The notes under the pieces were generated by a model, which was not told the origin of the DNA, made no database searches, and saw only the letters and a list, made by a program, of their open reading frames with translations. A stretch of 32,817 nucleotides of DNA from DHVE2 group archaeon (lineage in GTDB: Archaea > Thermoplasmatota > Thermoplasmata > Thermoplasmatales > Aciduliprofundaceae): NCBI GenBank assembly GCA_015521465.1, contig WAOD01000006.1:1-32817 (forward strand). The letters run 5' to 3'. Below are positions 7,969 to 15,903 of this stretch, one piece after another; the first letter of the stretch is position 1; each line of letters begins with the position of its first letter. The position numbers and the translations under genes are program-made.

Positions 7969-9255
7969 ATGAACCTTGACATCGAGCTTGTATTACACTC
8001 TACTGTAAACGTTGTAGCTTTTGCAGTGCTCATAGTGCTTATACTTGGGATTACTGCCCTTTTAATAAGTAGAAGAACCAACATATCATACATACCCATC
8101 CTCATAATATTTGGAATAATAGTTGGTCCTCTGCTCGGAATAATCAACAGGAATGTGGCCTTAGGAATGTTTGAATATGTTAGAGTGTTCGGGCTATTCA
8201 TCATATTATTTGCCGAGGGTTATCATCTCTGGCGCTCGCTTCTTGCAAAGCACTTTACGACCATCGCACTTTTAGACACTGTAGGAATGGTAGCAACCGC
8301 TCTTCTCACGGGATTTGCATTTTCTCTCCTGTTTCACGCACCATTCACAGTAGGATTCTTATTTGGCTCCATTGTGGCTGCTACAGATCCTGCAACTCTC
8401 ATTCCCCTGTTCAAACAGCACAGAGTAGATAGGGACATAGAAACCGTAATCGTCACTGAATCCATATTCAATGACCCCCTTGGAATCGTATTAACATCCA
8501 TCGCTCTGATATTCCTTATGCCAAACATCCCAAACGGCCATCTGATAGGGACCCTGGCAAATTATGTAACCCTTTACCCTGCAGCAGTTATTTATTTTAT
8601 ATATCAAATAGGTATGTCCGTGGCCATAGGTGCCCTTGTGGCTTATCTGGGATACGAAGGCATAACAAAAATAAAATTGAGAAAATCCCCATACGTGGAA
8701 ATTTTGGCCCTTACTCTTGCGTTTGGGGGTTTTGTTCTGGGGGAAGTGGTTCAGGCATCTGGATTTCTGGTAACCACGACAATAGGCATACTGCTGGGAA
8801 ACCACGATGACTTTTTCCACGACAGAACTCCCCAAGTAACCCATGCAATAAGGTGGCACATGCACTTTAACGATATACTTTCTACATTAAGCACAATATT
8901 CATATTCGTGCTCCTGGGCGCCAGCATGAACATATACACAATAACCCCAATGGCTCTTCTGTACGGGACCCTAATCGCACTGTTCATAATATTTGTGGCG
9001 AGACCGATTGCCACGCTGATAATCCTTCCAAAGTGGTCATTTAAAAAGTATCTCTTCATATCCTTAGAAGGACCAAGGGGAGTGGTGCCTTCGGCTCTGG
9101 CAAGCTTACCACTCATGCTTGGAATAGCCTATAACAATCATCAGCTAATATACTGGGGGGACATAATACTCAGCGCCACTGTGGTAACAGTGCTGGTAAC
9201 AGTAATCGTGGAAACTACGTGGGTTCCATACTTGAAGAAAAAATTGCTTTCTTGA
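7969..9255 (+). CDS. CPA1-family Na+(K+)/H+ antiporter (NhaP-like)
   Basis: 428 aa with 12-13 predicted membrane helices. The CPA1 signatures are present: ATDPAT at residues 138-143 in the unwound helix, and ESIFNDP at 164-170 with the ND pair N168-D169 that marks electroneutral antiporters. EGPRGVVPSALA lies near 364-375. It should exchange cytoplasmic Na+ or K+ for external protons. GGTGAT (7959-7964) precedes ATG 7969 at 4 nt, and a TATA-like CTATATACG sits at 7930-7938. The gene stands alone, followed by a T-rich stretch. A second antiporter of the other (CPA2, DD) type is at 24731. Confidence 0.92.
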   Translation: MNLDIELVLHSTVNVVAFAVLIVLILGITALLISRRTNISYIPILIIFGIIVGPLLGIINRNVALGMFEYVRVFGLFIILFAEGYHLWRSLLAKHFTTIALLDTVGMVATALLTGFAFSLLFHAPFTVGFLFGSIVAATDPATLIPLFKQHRVDRDIETVIVTESIFNDPLGIVLTSIALIFLMPNIPNGHLIGTLANYVTLYPAAVIYFIYQIGMSVAIGALVAYLGYEGITKIKLRKSPYVEILALTLAFGGFVLGEVVQASGFLVTTTIGILLGNHDDFFHDRTPQVTHAIRWHMHFNDILSTLSTIFIFVLLGASMNIYTITPMALLYGTLIALFIIFVARPIATLIILPKWSFKKYLFISLEGPRGVVPSALASLPLMLGIAYNNHQLIYWGDIILSATVVTVLVTVIVETTWVPYLKKKLLS

Positions 9256-9298
9256 TTTTTCTCTATTCTTTTTTCCACTTACCACTTTTTTTAATTTT
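9256..9298 (+). terminator. T-rich termination region after the CPA1 antiporter gene
   Basis: Several runs of T on the plus strand (9256-9261, 9270-9275, 9286-9292) follow the stop codon. Archaeal RNA polymerase stops at such oligo-T tracts without needing a hairpin. Confidence 0.5.
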
Positions 9299-9307
9299 GT
9301 ACAAAAT
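9294..9307. repeat. 14-bp perfect palindrome ATTTTGTACAAAAT
   Basis: The sequence equals its own reverse complement. It lies at the end of the T-rich terminator and about 90 nt upstream of the next promoter. It may be a dimeric regulator site or part of the terminator. Function not established. Confidence 0.35.
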
Positions 9308-9361
9308 CAATTTGCTGAAAACACGGTATTTTAGCCGTTCTTGCAGGCATAAACAGAGTTT

Positions 9362-9381
9362 GTTACATACTGCAGTGTAAC
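9362..9381. promoter_or_regulatory. Inverted repeat GTTACA-N8-TGTAAC, possible operator
   Basis: Perfect 6-bp arms at 9362-9367 and 9376-9381 flank TACTGCAG. The repeat ends 13 nt before the TATA element at 9395-9404 of the secreted protein gene. That is where archaeal activators, or repressors near the BRE, bind. No regulator for it can be named. Confidence 0.4.
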
Positions 9382-9394
9382 AACTCACGTAAAG

Positions 9395-9404
9395 TTTAAA
9401 TATT
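9395..9404 (+). promoter_or_regulatory. TATA box of the secreted protein gene at 9437
   Basis: TTTAAATATT, centred 38 nt before ATG 9437, predicts transcription from about 9425, exactly where the GAGGTG ribosome site begins. Confidence 0.5.
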
Positions 9405-9436
9405 AAAAAAATATACACGGATGTGAGGTGAAAATC

Positions 9437-10198
9437 ATGAAAGGGAGCATAATTGCAATAACGGTCATAGTGCTGCTATTCGCAGGCGTGTACGGGGCGA
9501 TGATGGTGCACGGGGGAGATGCAAAGGTAAGCACCAACGTATATATATTGAAAAATAACGAGAAGGTCACAACTGTGATGCCCGGGGATAGCGTGAAGAT
9601 AGCAGTGGAAGTTAAAAATGTAGGGGGCACGGCATTCACGCTAAGCGGCCATGTGCCGGTTTTCGCATATGCGAACATCTACGAAGATACGGGAGTTCTT
9701 AAAAAAGTTGAGAGCGTGAAATATACTACAAAATACGTGACATGGCATGCAGTGTATCTCAATCCTGGAGAGAACTACACCGCTTATATAGATTGGAACG
9801 TGCCTGAAAACCTGAGCGGTAAGGTGGTAATACAGGCATGGGCAGGAGGAGCGCCAAAAGCAAACACCACAATATACGTGGGTAACTCCCAAGCAAGCAC
9901 CACCTCTGGAAGCGCGGATGTTGAGATAATTACTGACGATGTTATGTATTACAGTGGAAATGTGGTGCAAATAACCATTATCAACTACGGAAACAGCATA
10001 GCAACATTCCCCGGTGGATTTGAGGTTGTGGACGAGGACGGCAATATGGTATACACAAGCATTGGAACATCATACATAACCCTCCAACCCGGAGAGAGTG
10101 TTACATACACATGGACAATACCTGACGGCATTAGCTCCGGCTGGTACTACATATATAGCGGTGCAAACGGGAACTACGCACAGATATACATTTACTAA
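9437..10198 (+). CDS. Membrane-anchored extracellular protein with two beta-sandwich domains
   Basis: 253 aa. An N-terminal hydrophobic helix (residues 3-21, SIIAITVIVLLFAGVYGAM) is followed by two Ig-like domains. The first (about 28-145) contains VMPGDSVKIAVEVKNVG, typical of CARDB/NEW1-like adhesion modules. The second (about 155-253) contains LQPGESVTYTWTIPDG, like BsuPI-type or CARDB repeats. There is no cytoplasmic domain, so the first helix probably anchors it with the domains outside. The start is ATG 9437 because GAGGTG (9425-9430) is the ribosome site; GTG 9428 is part of that site. Likely an envelope or adhesion component; binding partner unknown. Confidence 0.8.
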   Translation: MKGSIIAITVIVLLFAGVYGAMMVHGGDAKVSTNVYILKNNEKVTTVMPGDSVKIAVEVKNVGGTAFTLSGHVPVFAYANIYEDTGVLKKVESVKYTTKYVTWHAVYLNPGENYTAYIDWNVPENLSGKVVIQAWAGGAPKANTTIYVGNSQASTTSGSADVEIITDDVMYYSGNVVQITIINYGNSIATFPGGFEVVDEDGNMVYTSIGTSYITLQPGESVTYTWTIPDGISSGWYYIYSGANGNYAQIYIY

Positions 10199-10209
10199 CT
10201 TATTTTTTC
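10199..10209 (+). terminator. Short T-rich stop region after the beta-sandwich protein
   Basis: CTTATTTTTTC directly follows the stop codon of the plus-strand gene, before the convergent nuclease gene ends at 10237. Confidence 0.35.
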
Positions 10210-10236
10210 ACGATGACGCACACCCTCCCCACACAC

Positions 10237-11853
10237 TTAATAAACCAGCTTTTCTCCATTTTTCAAAACTTTTGCATTTTCAAAATTGGATGAAAACCAC
10301 CCGGAATTCTCTGTATGCACTGGAATTACAAGCTCTGGAGATATAGTTTCTACAAGGTCAATTATATCCTCTTGAGAAGCATGTCCAGAGGCGTGAAAGC
10401 CATGCTGGACGCTAACCGAGCTCCCATCCAGAGAGAGACCAACTACCTCAAAATTATACCTGGACAGCCAGTTGAGAAGTACCTGAACGTCCAAACGCAT
10501 ATCCTCGTTAAAAGCCTCTGTGGAAGAATATAGGAAAAGCCCACCATCCGGCTTTATGTCCATCAAATTAGGCATGTCAAACAGGGAAAATGCAAGTAGA
10601 TAGTTTTTGGGAGAGCTACGAATTTCAAGGGGGCTTACCCATTTATCATCCCATTCCCCACTCATAACGTATTTCATCCACCAGCCATGGGATTCCCTGG
10701 GTTTCATGTATATGCACATGTTGTTCGAAGATATATCGTTGCCAGCTGCTCTCAACCCCTGTATGGCATATGCATCTCTGGCAGATATAACCAAGCACTT
10801 TCCTGTGTCACTGGCAATTCTGGAAAATGCGCTCAATCTCTCAAAATTGCTTGAAGAAAAATCGGCAATTACTAACCCACGAGCGTTGGAAACCGCCTCA
10901 ACTGAATTTTCAAGAACATCTCTCTCCGAGACTGCATCGTGAGATGATCCGGAAACACGGGTACCCTCCACAACAAGCAAATCACATCCCCTGGCTGCCG
11001 TAGAGAACTCTCGTGTTTTATTACCCCTATCCCCGTGCATCCTGAAATCACCGGTGTAAGCCACACATACATCCTCATTCCCATTCTGAACACGAACAGT
11101 ATACGCGGTGGCCCCGTAAACGGAATGGTCCACAGGATAAGCATCGACCTTAAATGGTAAGTCATCGAGTGTGCTATGATTCATTGAATCTCGCACATAA
11201 TCACTCTTCTTTTGAGAACTCTGCCTTGTCAAAAACTCGAGCAAATCATCACCAATACTATCGTGTGATTTTATATTACGAACAAGCAGGTTCTTCTTTA
11301 TATTCTCCTTGCTGCCCATGCTCCTTCCGGAGCTTCGGAGAATATCAACCATTTTAAAACTGTCATGATATCCATTTTTCCAGTGCTTACCGGAAGTTTC
11401 GCGAGATGCAGAGAACCGCATTGCATCGTAAAGCACAGATGTGGCAATATTTGATTGGCCAGTATCCTGAAAAGATTTAATGAGAGCAAGGGTCTCCGCC
11501 GATGCAACAACCGGCACAGAAAAATCAATATAACCAGCCATTCCAAAATGATCTAAATGCGCGTGGGTAATCAGAATGGCATCTAATGGTAATAATGGTA
11601 ACTTATTAAAAGATTCGATGCGCATATCCTCCGGAATCAAATCCCTGCGGTATATATCCAAGCGAGGGAGTAAACCCATTTCTATAGGATCATGCACCCC
11701 TCTTATCGCCCTCATACTGATATATTCTCTGAAATATCTCGCCTCGTGAACAAAATTCTTTCCAAAATCTAAAAAAAAACCGTGTTTCCCATCTCCCAAA
11801 TAAATCTTGTTTCCACCAATGGTATTTGCACCATCGTATATCACAAGCTCCAT
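10237..11853 (-). CDS. Metallo-beta-lactamase/beta-CASP ribonuclease-like protein
   Basis: 538 aa. The MBL core has HAHLDH (residues 97-102) as motif 2, PVDHSVYGA with His243 as motif 3, and TGDFRMHG with Asp269 as motif 4, the expected two-zinc ligands. C-terminal beta-CASP signatures are HASGHAS and PVHTENS near the end. This set is typical of RNase J and the CPSF73 family, so RNA (5'-3' exo or endo) is the likely substrate. It lacks the N-terminal KH domains of archaeal CPSF1 and is not a close copy of standard RNase J. An unusual polar insertion of about 80 residues (near 148-228) sits between motifs 2 and 3. TATA at 11871-11881 predicts a leaderless start at ATG 11853. Confidence 0.85.
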   Translation of the reverse strand: MELVIYDGANTIGGNKIYLGDGKHGFFLDFGKNFVHEARYFREYISMRAIRGVHDPIEMGLLPRLDIYRRDLIPEDMRIESFNKLPLLPLDAILITHAHLDHFGMAGYIDFSVPVVASAETLALIKSFQDTGQSNIATSVLYDAMRFSASRETSGKHWKNGYHDSFKMVDILRSSGRSMGSKENIKKNLLVRNIKSHDSIGDDLLEFLTRQSSQKKSDYVRDSMNHSTLDDLPFKVDAYPVDHSVYGATAYTVRVQNGNEDVCVAYTGDFRMHGDRGNKTREFSTAARGCDLLVVEGTRVSGSSHDAVSERDVLENSVEAVSNARGLVIADFSSSNFERLSAFSRIASDTGKCLVISARDAYAIQGLRAAGNDISSNNMCIYMKPRESHGWWMKYVMSGEWDDKWVSPLEIRSSPKNYLLAFSLFDMPNLMDIKPDGGLFLYSSTEAFNEDMRLDVQVLLNWLSRYNFEVVGLSLDGSSVSVQHGFHASGHASQEDIIDLVETISPELVIPVHTENSGWFSSNFENAKVLKNGEKLVY

Positions 11854-11870
11854 GCTCGGGAATTCTTGAC

Positions 11871-11881
11871 ATTTTATTTAA
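11871..11881 (-). promoter_or_regulatory. TATA box of the beta-CASP nuclease gene
   Basis: The minus strand reads TTAAATAAAAT, centred about 23-27 nt before ATG 11853. It fits leaderless initiation. Confidence 0.5.
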
Positions 11882-11938
11882 CCTTTGTAGGTTTGGGGGA
11901 TGCGAAAAAAAGATATGGTATCTCTCAATTAGGCAACC

Positions 11939-12229
11939 ATGCGCCTTTACGATTTTAAAAGAGGACATAAGAAAAGCATTGACGATATTGAGAGCATAAT
12001 GGAAGAAATGTTCCACAACGTTAAAAGAGAAGGAGACAGACTTCATGCAGAATACAAAGGTCTGGAGAGCATAGAGGTGTGGATGGAAGGAAAGAAACTT
12101 GCCGCTGAAACGAAATCAAGGGATGTGAGTAACGAGAAGGCTATGGACACACTAAAAGTGTGGAACGACTTTCTCTACAGGGTTACTGGCTACACTGCAA
12201 AAGAAAGAAAAAAGAAAATGTCAAAATAA
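11939..12229 (+). CDS. Small conserved archaeal protein, DUF5611-like
   Basis: 96 aa, no signal peptide. It opens with MRLYDFKRGH and ends with NDFLYRVTGYTAKERKKKMSK. This pattern matches, from memory, the Thermoplasmata DUF5611 family with a solved small alpha/beta fold. The middle (LESIEVWMEGKKLAAETKS) suggests beta strands. The very basic tail (KERKKKMSK) could contact nucleic acid. It is divergent from the beta-CASP nuclease, with 85 nt between start codons, and a weak TATA (11911-11918) centred 26 nt upstream points to a leaderless start. Biochemical role unknown. Confidence 0.75.
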   Translation: MRLYDFKRGHKKSIDDIESIMEEMFHNVKREGDRLHAEYKGLESIEVWMEGKKLAAETKSRDVSNEKAMDTLKVWNDFLYRVTGYTAKERKKKMSK

Positions 12230-12260
12230 ACTCTTTTTAAAATTAGTTTATAACCCAAGA

Positions 12261-12268
12261 TTTAAATC
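12261..12268 (+). promoter_or_regulatory. TATA box of the TPR protein gene
   Basis: TTTAAATC is centred 26 nt before ATG 12290. It shows that the in-frame TTG at 12275 is not the start. Confidence 0.55.
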
Positions 12269-12289
12269 CTATAATTGAGATACACATAT

Positions 12290-13063
12290 ATGGATGAAGA
12301 AGACGCAATGCGCTACTTTAACCGGGAGGATTATCCTCACGCTCTTGAAATATACCTTCAAATGCTGGAAGATGCAGAAGCAGAGGGAAAACGTGAGAAA
12401 ATCGCTTACAACGCAAATTTAGCTGGGTTGTGCCTGTACTTCATGCGCAAGCACAAAGATGCTATAGATTATTTTCAAAAAGCCCTTGAAAACACAGAAG
12501 GAGAAGACGAGATTAAGGTAAGAAAGAACATAGGAGAGGTAGAAAGGTTCGTTTCAAGAATAGAAAAAGACATAGAGGAGATAAACGAGAGATTAAACGT
12601 GGAAGAGGACAAGATGAACAGAGGTATACTCCTGAGCAATTTGGGAATACTGCAGCATCTTTTAGGCAAAAATGAAGAGGCTGAAAAATCATTTAAAAAG
12701 GCAGAAAACATATTTCACATTATAGGCGATAAAATTGCTCTTGGTGCCATATACTCAAACCTGGCTATGATTTATGAAGATATGAGAAAACTTGATTATC
12801 TGTACCTCGCGTTGGATATATTCATAGAAGAGGGCCACATTAAAGGTCAGGCAGACACATATCACGCCCTATCCCTGTATTACCTTCACCAAGACAGAGC
12901 AGAAGAGGCGTATTACTTTCTAAAAAAAGAAATAGAAATTCTAAAGAACTCAAACGAGACTGAAGCAAAAAGACGCGCTTACGAGCTGGCTGCCGAACTT
13001 GCCATGGAAATGGGAAACGTGGATGAAGGAATGAAATTCACAGAACTTGCTTCGGGAGCGTGA
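12290..13063 (+). CDS. Tetratricopeptide-repeat protein
   Basis: 257 aa, soluble and wholly helical. Repeats of the TPR kind are visible: residues 5-40 (AMRYFNREDYPHALEIYLQML), 42-70 (AYNANLAGLCLYFMRKHKDAIDYF), 108-142 (LSNLGILQHLLGKNEEAEKSF), 147-180 (GAIYSNLAMIYEDM) and 185-220 (ADTYHALSLYYLHQDRAEEAYYFL). A charged spacer (VERFVSRIEKDIEEIN) separates the first pair from the rest. It likely acts as a protein-binding scaffold; the client is unknown. Start ATG 12290 is set by the TATA spacing. The 3' end overlaps the convergent gene at 13038 by 26 nt. Confidence 0.88.
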   Translation: MDEEDAMRYFNREDYPHALEIYLQMLEDAEAEGKREKIAYNANLAGLCLYFMRKHKDAIDYFQKALENTEGEDEIKVRKNIGEVERFVSRIEKDIEEINERLNVEEDKMNRGILLSNLGILQHLLGKNEEAEKSFKKAENIFHIIGDKIALGAIYSNLAMIYEDMRKLDYLYLALDIFIEEGHIKGQADTYHALSLYYLHQDRAEEAYYFLKKEIEILKNSNETEAKRRAYELAAELAMEMGNVDEGMKFTELASGA

Positions 13064-13850
13064 CCCTATAAACTCCAGCCCCTTCGTCCACTTCTACAAC
13101 ACCGTGTTTTATTAACACGCCCACATTATTATGTACCATACTTTCTGACACATTAAATATCATGGATAAAATTTCATCATCCATGCTATCCGATTCAAAT
13201 ATGGCCTCTAAAAACTTGCGAGGAAAATGGCCCACGGGAATTGACGAATACACCTTATCGAAAATCAGGTACTCGTGCACCCCGCGCCGGTTATAGATTC
13301 TCGGAGGTATTTTGTTCCACCTGAAATCGGAAATTACCTCGTTAGTTACAAGATTTACATCCACCTTGTACCTCCTATCTTTGGTGTAGGCAACAACCCG
13401 AATGACGTAGGGAATTATTCCCTGAGTTACCAGATCAAAAAATTGTTCGGGGGTTAGCAATCCAAAATGGCCTCTCGTGTAAGAACGCTCCAATATGAAC
13501 CTCACCATGGCCTTCTTAAAGGACGGTTTCTCAAGGAGCCAGCGCTGCGGATTAATTTCACCCTTCAATACCTGAATAGAAGATAAACCGTTTGGAAGAA
13601 TTCTCAGTTCTTTAACAGGGTCATTGAAATGCCACTCGCCCCATTTTTTAGGAGACGTAAATACCAGTTCAAGTGCCTTCATTTTTCTATCCATTATCTC
13701 GTAAAAAGAGTTGTGAGGTCTTCCGTTAAATTTTATCATCAACTCCATCAAGGGATTGTACTTCATTTGCTTTATTTTAAGGTACTCTTGATGGTACCCC
13801 TCATCGCTCAGCCCCAACCTATTAATGAGCTCTTCAAACTCATCCATCAT
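13038..13850 (-). CDS. Hypothetical protein with C-terminal winged-helix-like segment
   Basis: 270 aa, soluble. The N-terminal half is helical (EELINRLGLSDEGYHQEYLKIKQMKYNPLME split by turns). The middle (residues 75-190) is beta-rich with several Trp (WGEWHF, RWLLE). The last 60 residues (DEILSMIFNVSESMVHNNVG, then VLIKHGVVEVDEGAGVYRV) look like a winged helix with a beta wing. It is the last gene of a tight minus-strand operon: its ATG 13850 overlaps the DUF2240 stop (ATGA), with GGTGGT just upstream. The family is not recognised. DNA or RNA binding is suggested by the C-terminus only. Confidence 0.75.
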   Translation of the reverse strand: MMDEFEELINRLGLSDEGYHQEYLKIKQMKYNPLMELMIKFNGRPHNSFYEIMDRKMKALELVFTSPKKWGEWHFNDPVKELRILPNGLSSIQVLKGEINPQRWLLEKPSFKKAMVRFILERSYTRGHFGLLTPEQFFDLVTQGIIPYVIRVVAYTKDRRYKVDVNLVTNEVISDFRWNKIPPRIYNRRGVHEYLIFDKVYSSIPVGHFPRKFLEAIFESDSMDDEILSMIFNVSESMVHNNVGVLIKHGVVEVDEGAGVYRVTLPKQVL

Positions 13851-14314
13851 ACCACCAGCCTTCTTTCCACCATATCGTAATACTCAGAACAATCCACGTT
13901 GTTCACCTTACAAAATATTAAAGTAGCAACTTCTATATTAATATATCTGGCATCTTTCTTGATTTTATTTATATTCATAAGCGCTTCCCTCCTGCCCATC
14001 CTGCGAACCCTGCAGAGTTTATCAAGCATGAGCGTGAAAATCTCTCCCTGGACCGTGTATTTATCCACCGTTTTCTCGTCAATTCTAAAATCCAGTGGTA
14101 TAGTCCCAGAAAATTCAAATGTGGGCACGTAAGAGTCCCCATCTTTCTTTAAAAGTCCAGAATCCACGCATATCTTGAAAAGCTTTCTGGAATATGCCGG
14201 AGAAATCCAGTTTTTGGTATATGAAAAATAACGCACAAAAGAATCTTCATTTAATCGCTTCCCCATGCTTCTGACCACGGACATTACCGCAAGCCTCAAC
14301 GTTTCCAAGGACAT
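13847..14314 (-). CDS. DUF2240 family protein
   Basis: 155 aa. The pattern of conserved-looking segments (FVRYFSYTKNWISPAYSRKLF, then CVDSGLLKKDGDSYVPTFEF, then IPLDFR) matches my memory of archaeal DUF2240 proteins. There an N-terminal winged-helix-like domain precedes a helical half; here that half contains MGRREALMNINKIKKDARY and ends EVATLIFCKVNNVD. The start is ambiguous: ATG 14314 lies only 1 nt after a perfect AAGGAGG. A TTG two codons later (14308) has the better 7-nt spacing. It overlaps the upstream gene by 19 nt and the downstream gene by 4 nt. Function unknown; possibly nucleic acid-binding. Confidence 0.75.
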   Translation of the reverse strand: MSLETLRLAVMSVVRSMGKRLNEDSFVRYFSYTKNWISPAYSRKLFKICVDSGLLKKDGDSYVPTFEFSGTIPLDFRIDEKTVDKYTVQGEIFTLMLDKLCRVRRMGRREALMNINKIKKDARYINIEVATLIFCKVNNVDCSEYYDMVERRLVV

Positions 14315-14751
14315 ACCTCCTTACCACTCATAACGTACCTGTCCAAATTTTCATATTTATCCGCCATATTTCGAGGCAATATAACCAATTTTCCTCCTGC
14401 TTCCATAAAATTAATTATGTGCTTCTCAAATATACTCTTCATAGCAACGTTATCGGAAAGCTCAACCAAATCATCAAGAGAATCCCAGAAATACACACCG
14501 GTAATGACTGCAACATCTGCATCGGAGATGAGAACGTCCATAACATCTTCTATCTTTCTTGGGGAAGAATCGAGCCACAAGTCAAAGATTCCAGATAATT
14601 CTCTATATACTTTAAAATTCATCTCGCGCCCAAAGTAAGTATCCACGTCTATGAGATAAAGCTTAGATGCTTCACATTCTTCCACAAAATCATCAATTTT
14701 CTTACCATCAATTCTCTTTCTCCGAACGGTATGCACCTCTAAACAGCTCAC
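14296..14751 (-). CDS. Hypothetical protein, possibly a divergent HisA-like half barrel
   Basis: 151 aa, soluble alpha/beta. The segments LYLIDVDTYFGREMNFKVY, ELSGIFDLWLDSSPRKIED and DADVAVITGVYF resemble the first strands of HisA/HisF-related proteins of methanogens. There an Asp-rich strand is followed by a strand reading LWVDAGPR. The usual barrel is about 220-240 residues, so this would be a short or degenerate form, and the phosphate-binding loops are not obvious. GTG 14751 is supported by a TATA element at 14771-14780 centred about 26 nt upstream, inside the tail of the preceding gene. First gene of the operon with DUF2240 and the winged-helix protein. Confidence 0.6.
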   Translation of the reverse strand: MSCLEVHTVRRKRIDGKKIDDFVEECEASKLYLIDVDTYFGREMNFKVYRELSGIFDLWLDSSPRKIEDVMDVLISDADVAVITGVYFWDSLDDLVELSDNVAMKSIFEKHIINFMEAGGKLVILPRNMADKYENLDRYVMSGKEVCPWKR

Positions 14752-14769
14752 ACGGGGGTAATGATTACT

Positions 14770-15903
14770 CTATTTAATATTTTTATCATCTTTCATTTCA
14801 TTGGCTTCATAGACATCATTGATGGACCCATCTTCAAAATCCAAATTATCCCCTACATACCTGAGCCAGTAACCGCAGTTTGGGCAGTAGTTCCACTCAG
14901 AATCCACTGGATAATTACAGTTGGGACACCTTTTTGGCTCACGCAGGTATGCGTATATGAACACAGGTATGAAAACGAAGATTATTATGGCTACCAAAAC
15001 AGCGTACCATGGAAAAACATTCTCAGCTGGTTTATCTTTAACATAAATATAATCTGGACGATACCCATGATACGTGCTGTCACGATAGGGCACTATACCT
15101 ATCTTTTCAATAACATAACCTGCTTCTTCGGGAGATACACCTACGTAATAAAATATCACACCTCCAAGAAAGAAACTCATATTAGCGGTGGTCTCCATGT
15201 AATAATATTTTTTACCGCGATAAACGTAATAATCCCTCAAATACTGGGCAAAGAAATTGCCGTGATTCACCTTATTAAAATGCACACCCACGGCCACATG
15301 GCCCGAGGTAGAGCCAAGAGAAGTCACGTTGAGCACGAACAGCACCACATCGTATCCAAGATCGTGTGCAATGGTTGCCAAAAGAAGCGACTTGTCCTCG
15401 CAATCACCGCCGCCTTCAACGAGAGTTTCCAAAGGGAACTTGTAATAATCGTAAAAACCAGTATAAGTCTGGTCATCGTAATAATTTATGGCTTTCTGTA
15501 CAAAGGACAGGAGAAAATTCATCCTTGTGAGATTATCAAAATCACTAACCTCTGAAATATATCCTAAATCATAAGCCAGCTCTCTTATGAAAAAATCACG
15601 TGAAGTCATGAAAAACTGCAAATAAGTGAAATTAAAAGCGTACCTGTATCCTCCGGGATATCTTTTATAGTAAGAGTAATTAGACTCAGGAACGCTCATA
15701 TATATGTACCACTCACCATTTCTTTTTGATACTGAATTACCGGACTCTCCTGAAGTTATGTTTAGAATTAGATGGTATGTTTCACCCATGAAATCCCAGT
15801 GATAAACCTTGACTTCTTGTTCTTGGTTAGATGCATGTGTAGATGGTAAATTAAAAACAATTAAAAAAATGAATAAAAACACAAAGATTGCTTTATTGTT
15901 CAT
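14770..15903 (-). CDS. Exported transglutaminase-like hydrolase with membrane helix and zinc ribbon
   Basis: 377 aa. A signal peptide (residues 2-25) is followed by an extracellular domain holding a transglutaminase/cysteine-protease core. The core has EGGGDCEDKS with Cys168, SGHVAVGV with His202, and YYYMETT with Glu237 as the third catalytic position. GGxCxDxS with a downstream GHV is typical of archaeal predicted transglutaminase-like proteases. A membrane helix near 299-319 ends at basic residues. A cytoplasmic zinc ribbon (CPNC at 326-329, CPNC at 340-343) precedes an acidic tail. Start ATG 15903 is chosen because GGGTG lies 6 nt upstream; GTG 15912 belongs to that ribosome site. It overlaps the partner gene upstream by 11 nt. 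Target unknown. Confidence 0.85.
   Translation of the reverse strand: MNNKAIFVFLFIFLIVFNLPSTHASNQEQEVKVYHWDFMGETYHLILNITSGESGNSVSKRNGEWYIYMSVPESNYSYYKRYPGGYRYAFNFTYLQFFMTSRDFFIRELAYDLGYISEVSDFDNLTRMNFLLSFVQKAINYYDDQTYTGFYDYYKFPLETLVEGGGDCEDKSLLLATIAHDLGYDVVLFVLNVTSLGSTSGHVAVGVHFNKVNHGNFFAQYLRDYYVYRGKKYYYMETTANMSFFLGGVIFYYVGVSPEEAGYVIEKIGIVPYRDSTYHGYRPDYIYVKDKPAENVFPWYAVLVAIIIFVFIPVFIYAYLREPKRCPNCNYPVDSEWNYCPNCGYWLRYVGDNLDFEDGSINDVYEANEMKDDKNIK
14771..14780 (-). promoter_or_regulatory. TATA box of the 14751-13038 operon
   Basis: ATATTAAATA on the minus strand is centred about 25 nt before GTG 14751, suggesting a leaderless mRNA from a GTG start. It lies within the last codons of the transglutaminase-like gene. 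Confidence 0.45.

Noticed and set aside
14761-15555. 264-codon plus-strand open frame
   Set aside because: It lies antisense to the transglutaminase-like gene, whose motifs, signal peptide and zinc ribbon are convincing. The plus-strand product is low-complexity Ile/His-rich with no promoter or ribosome site.
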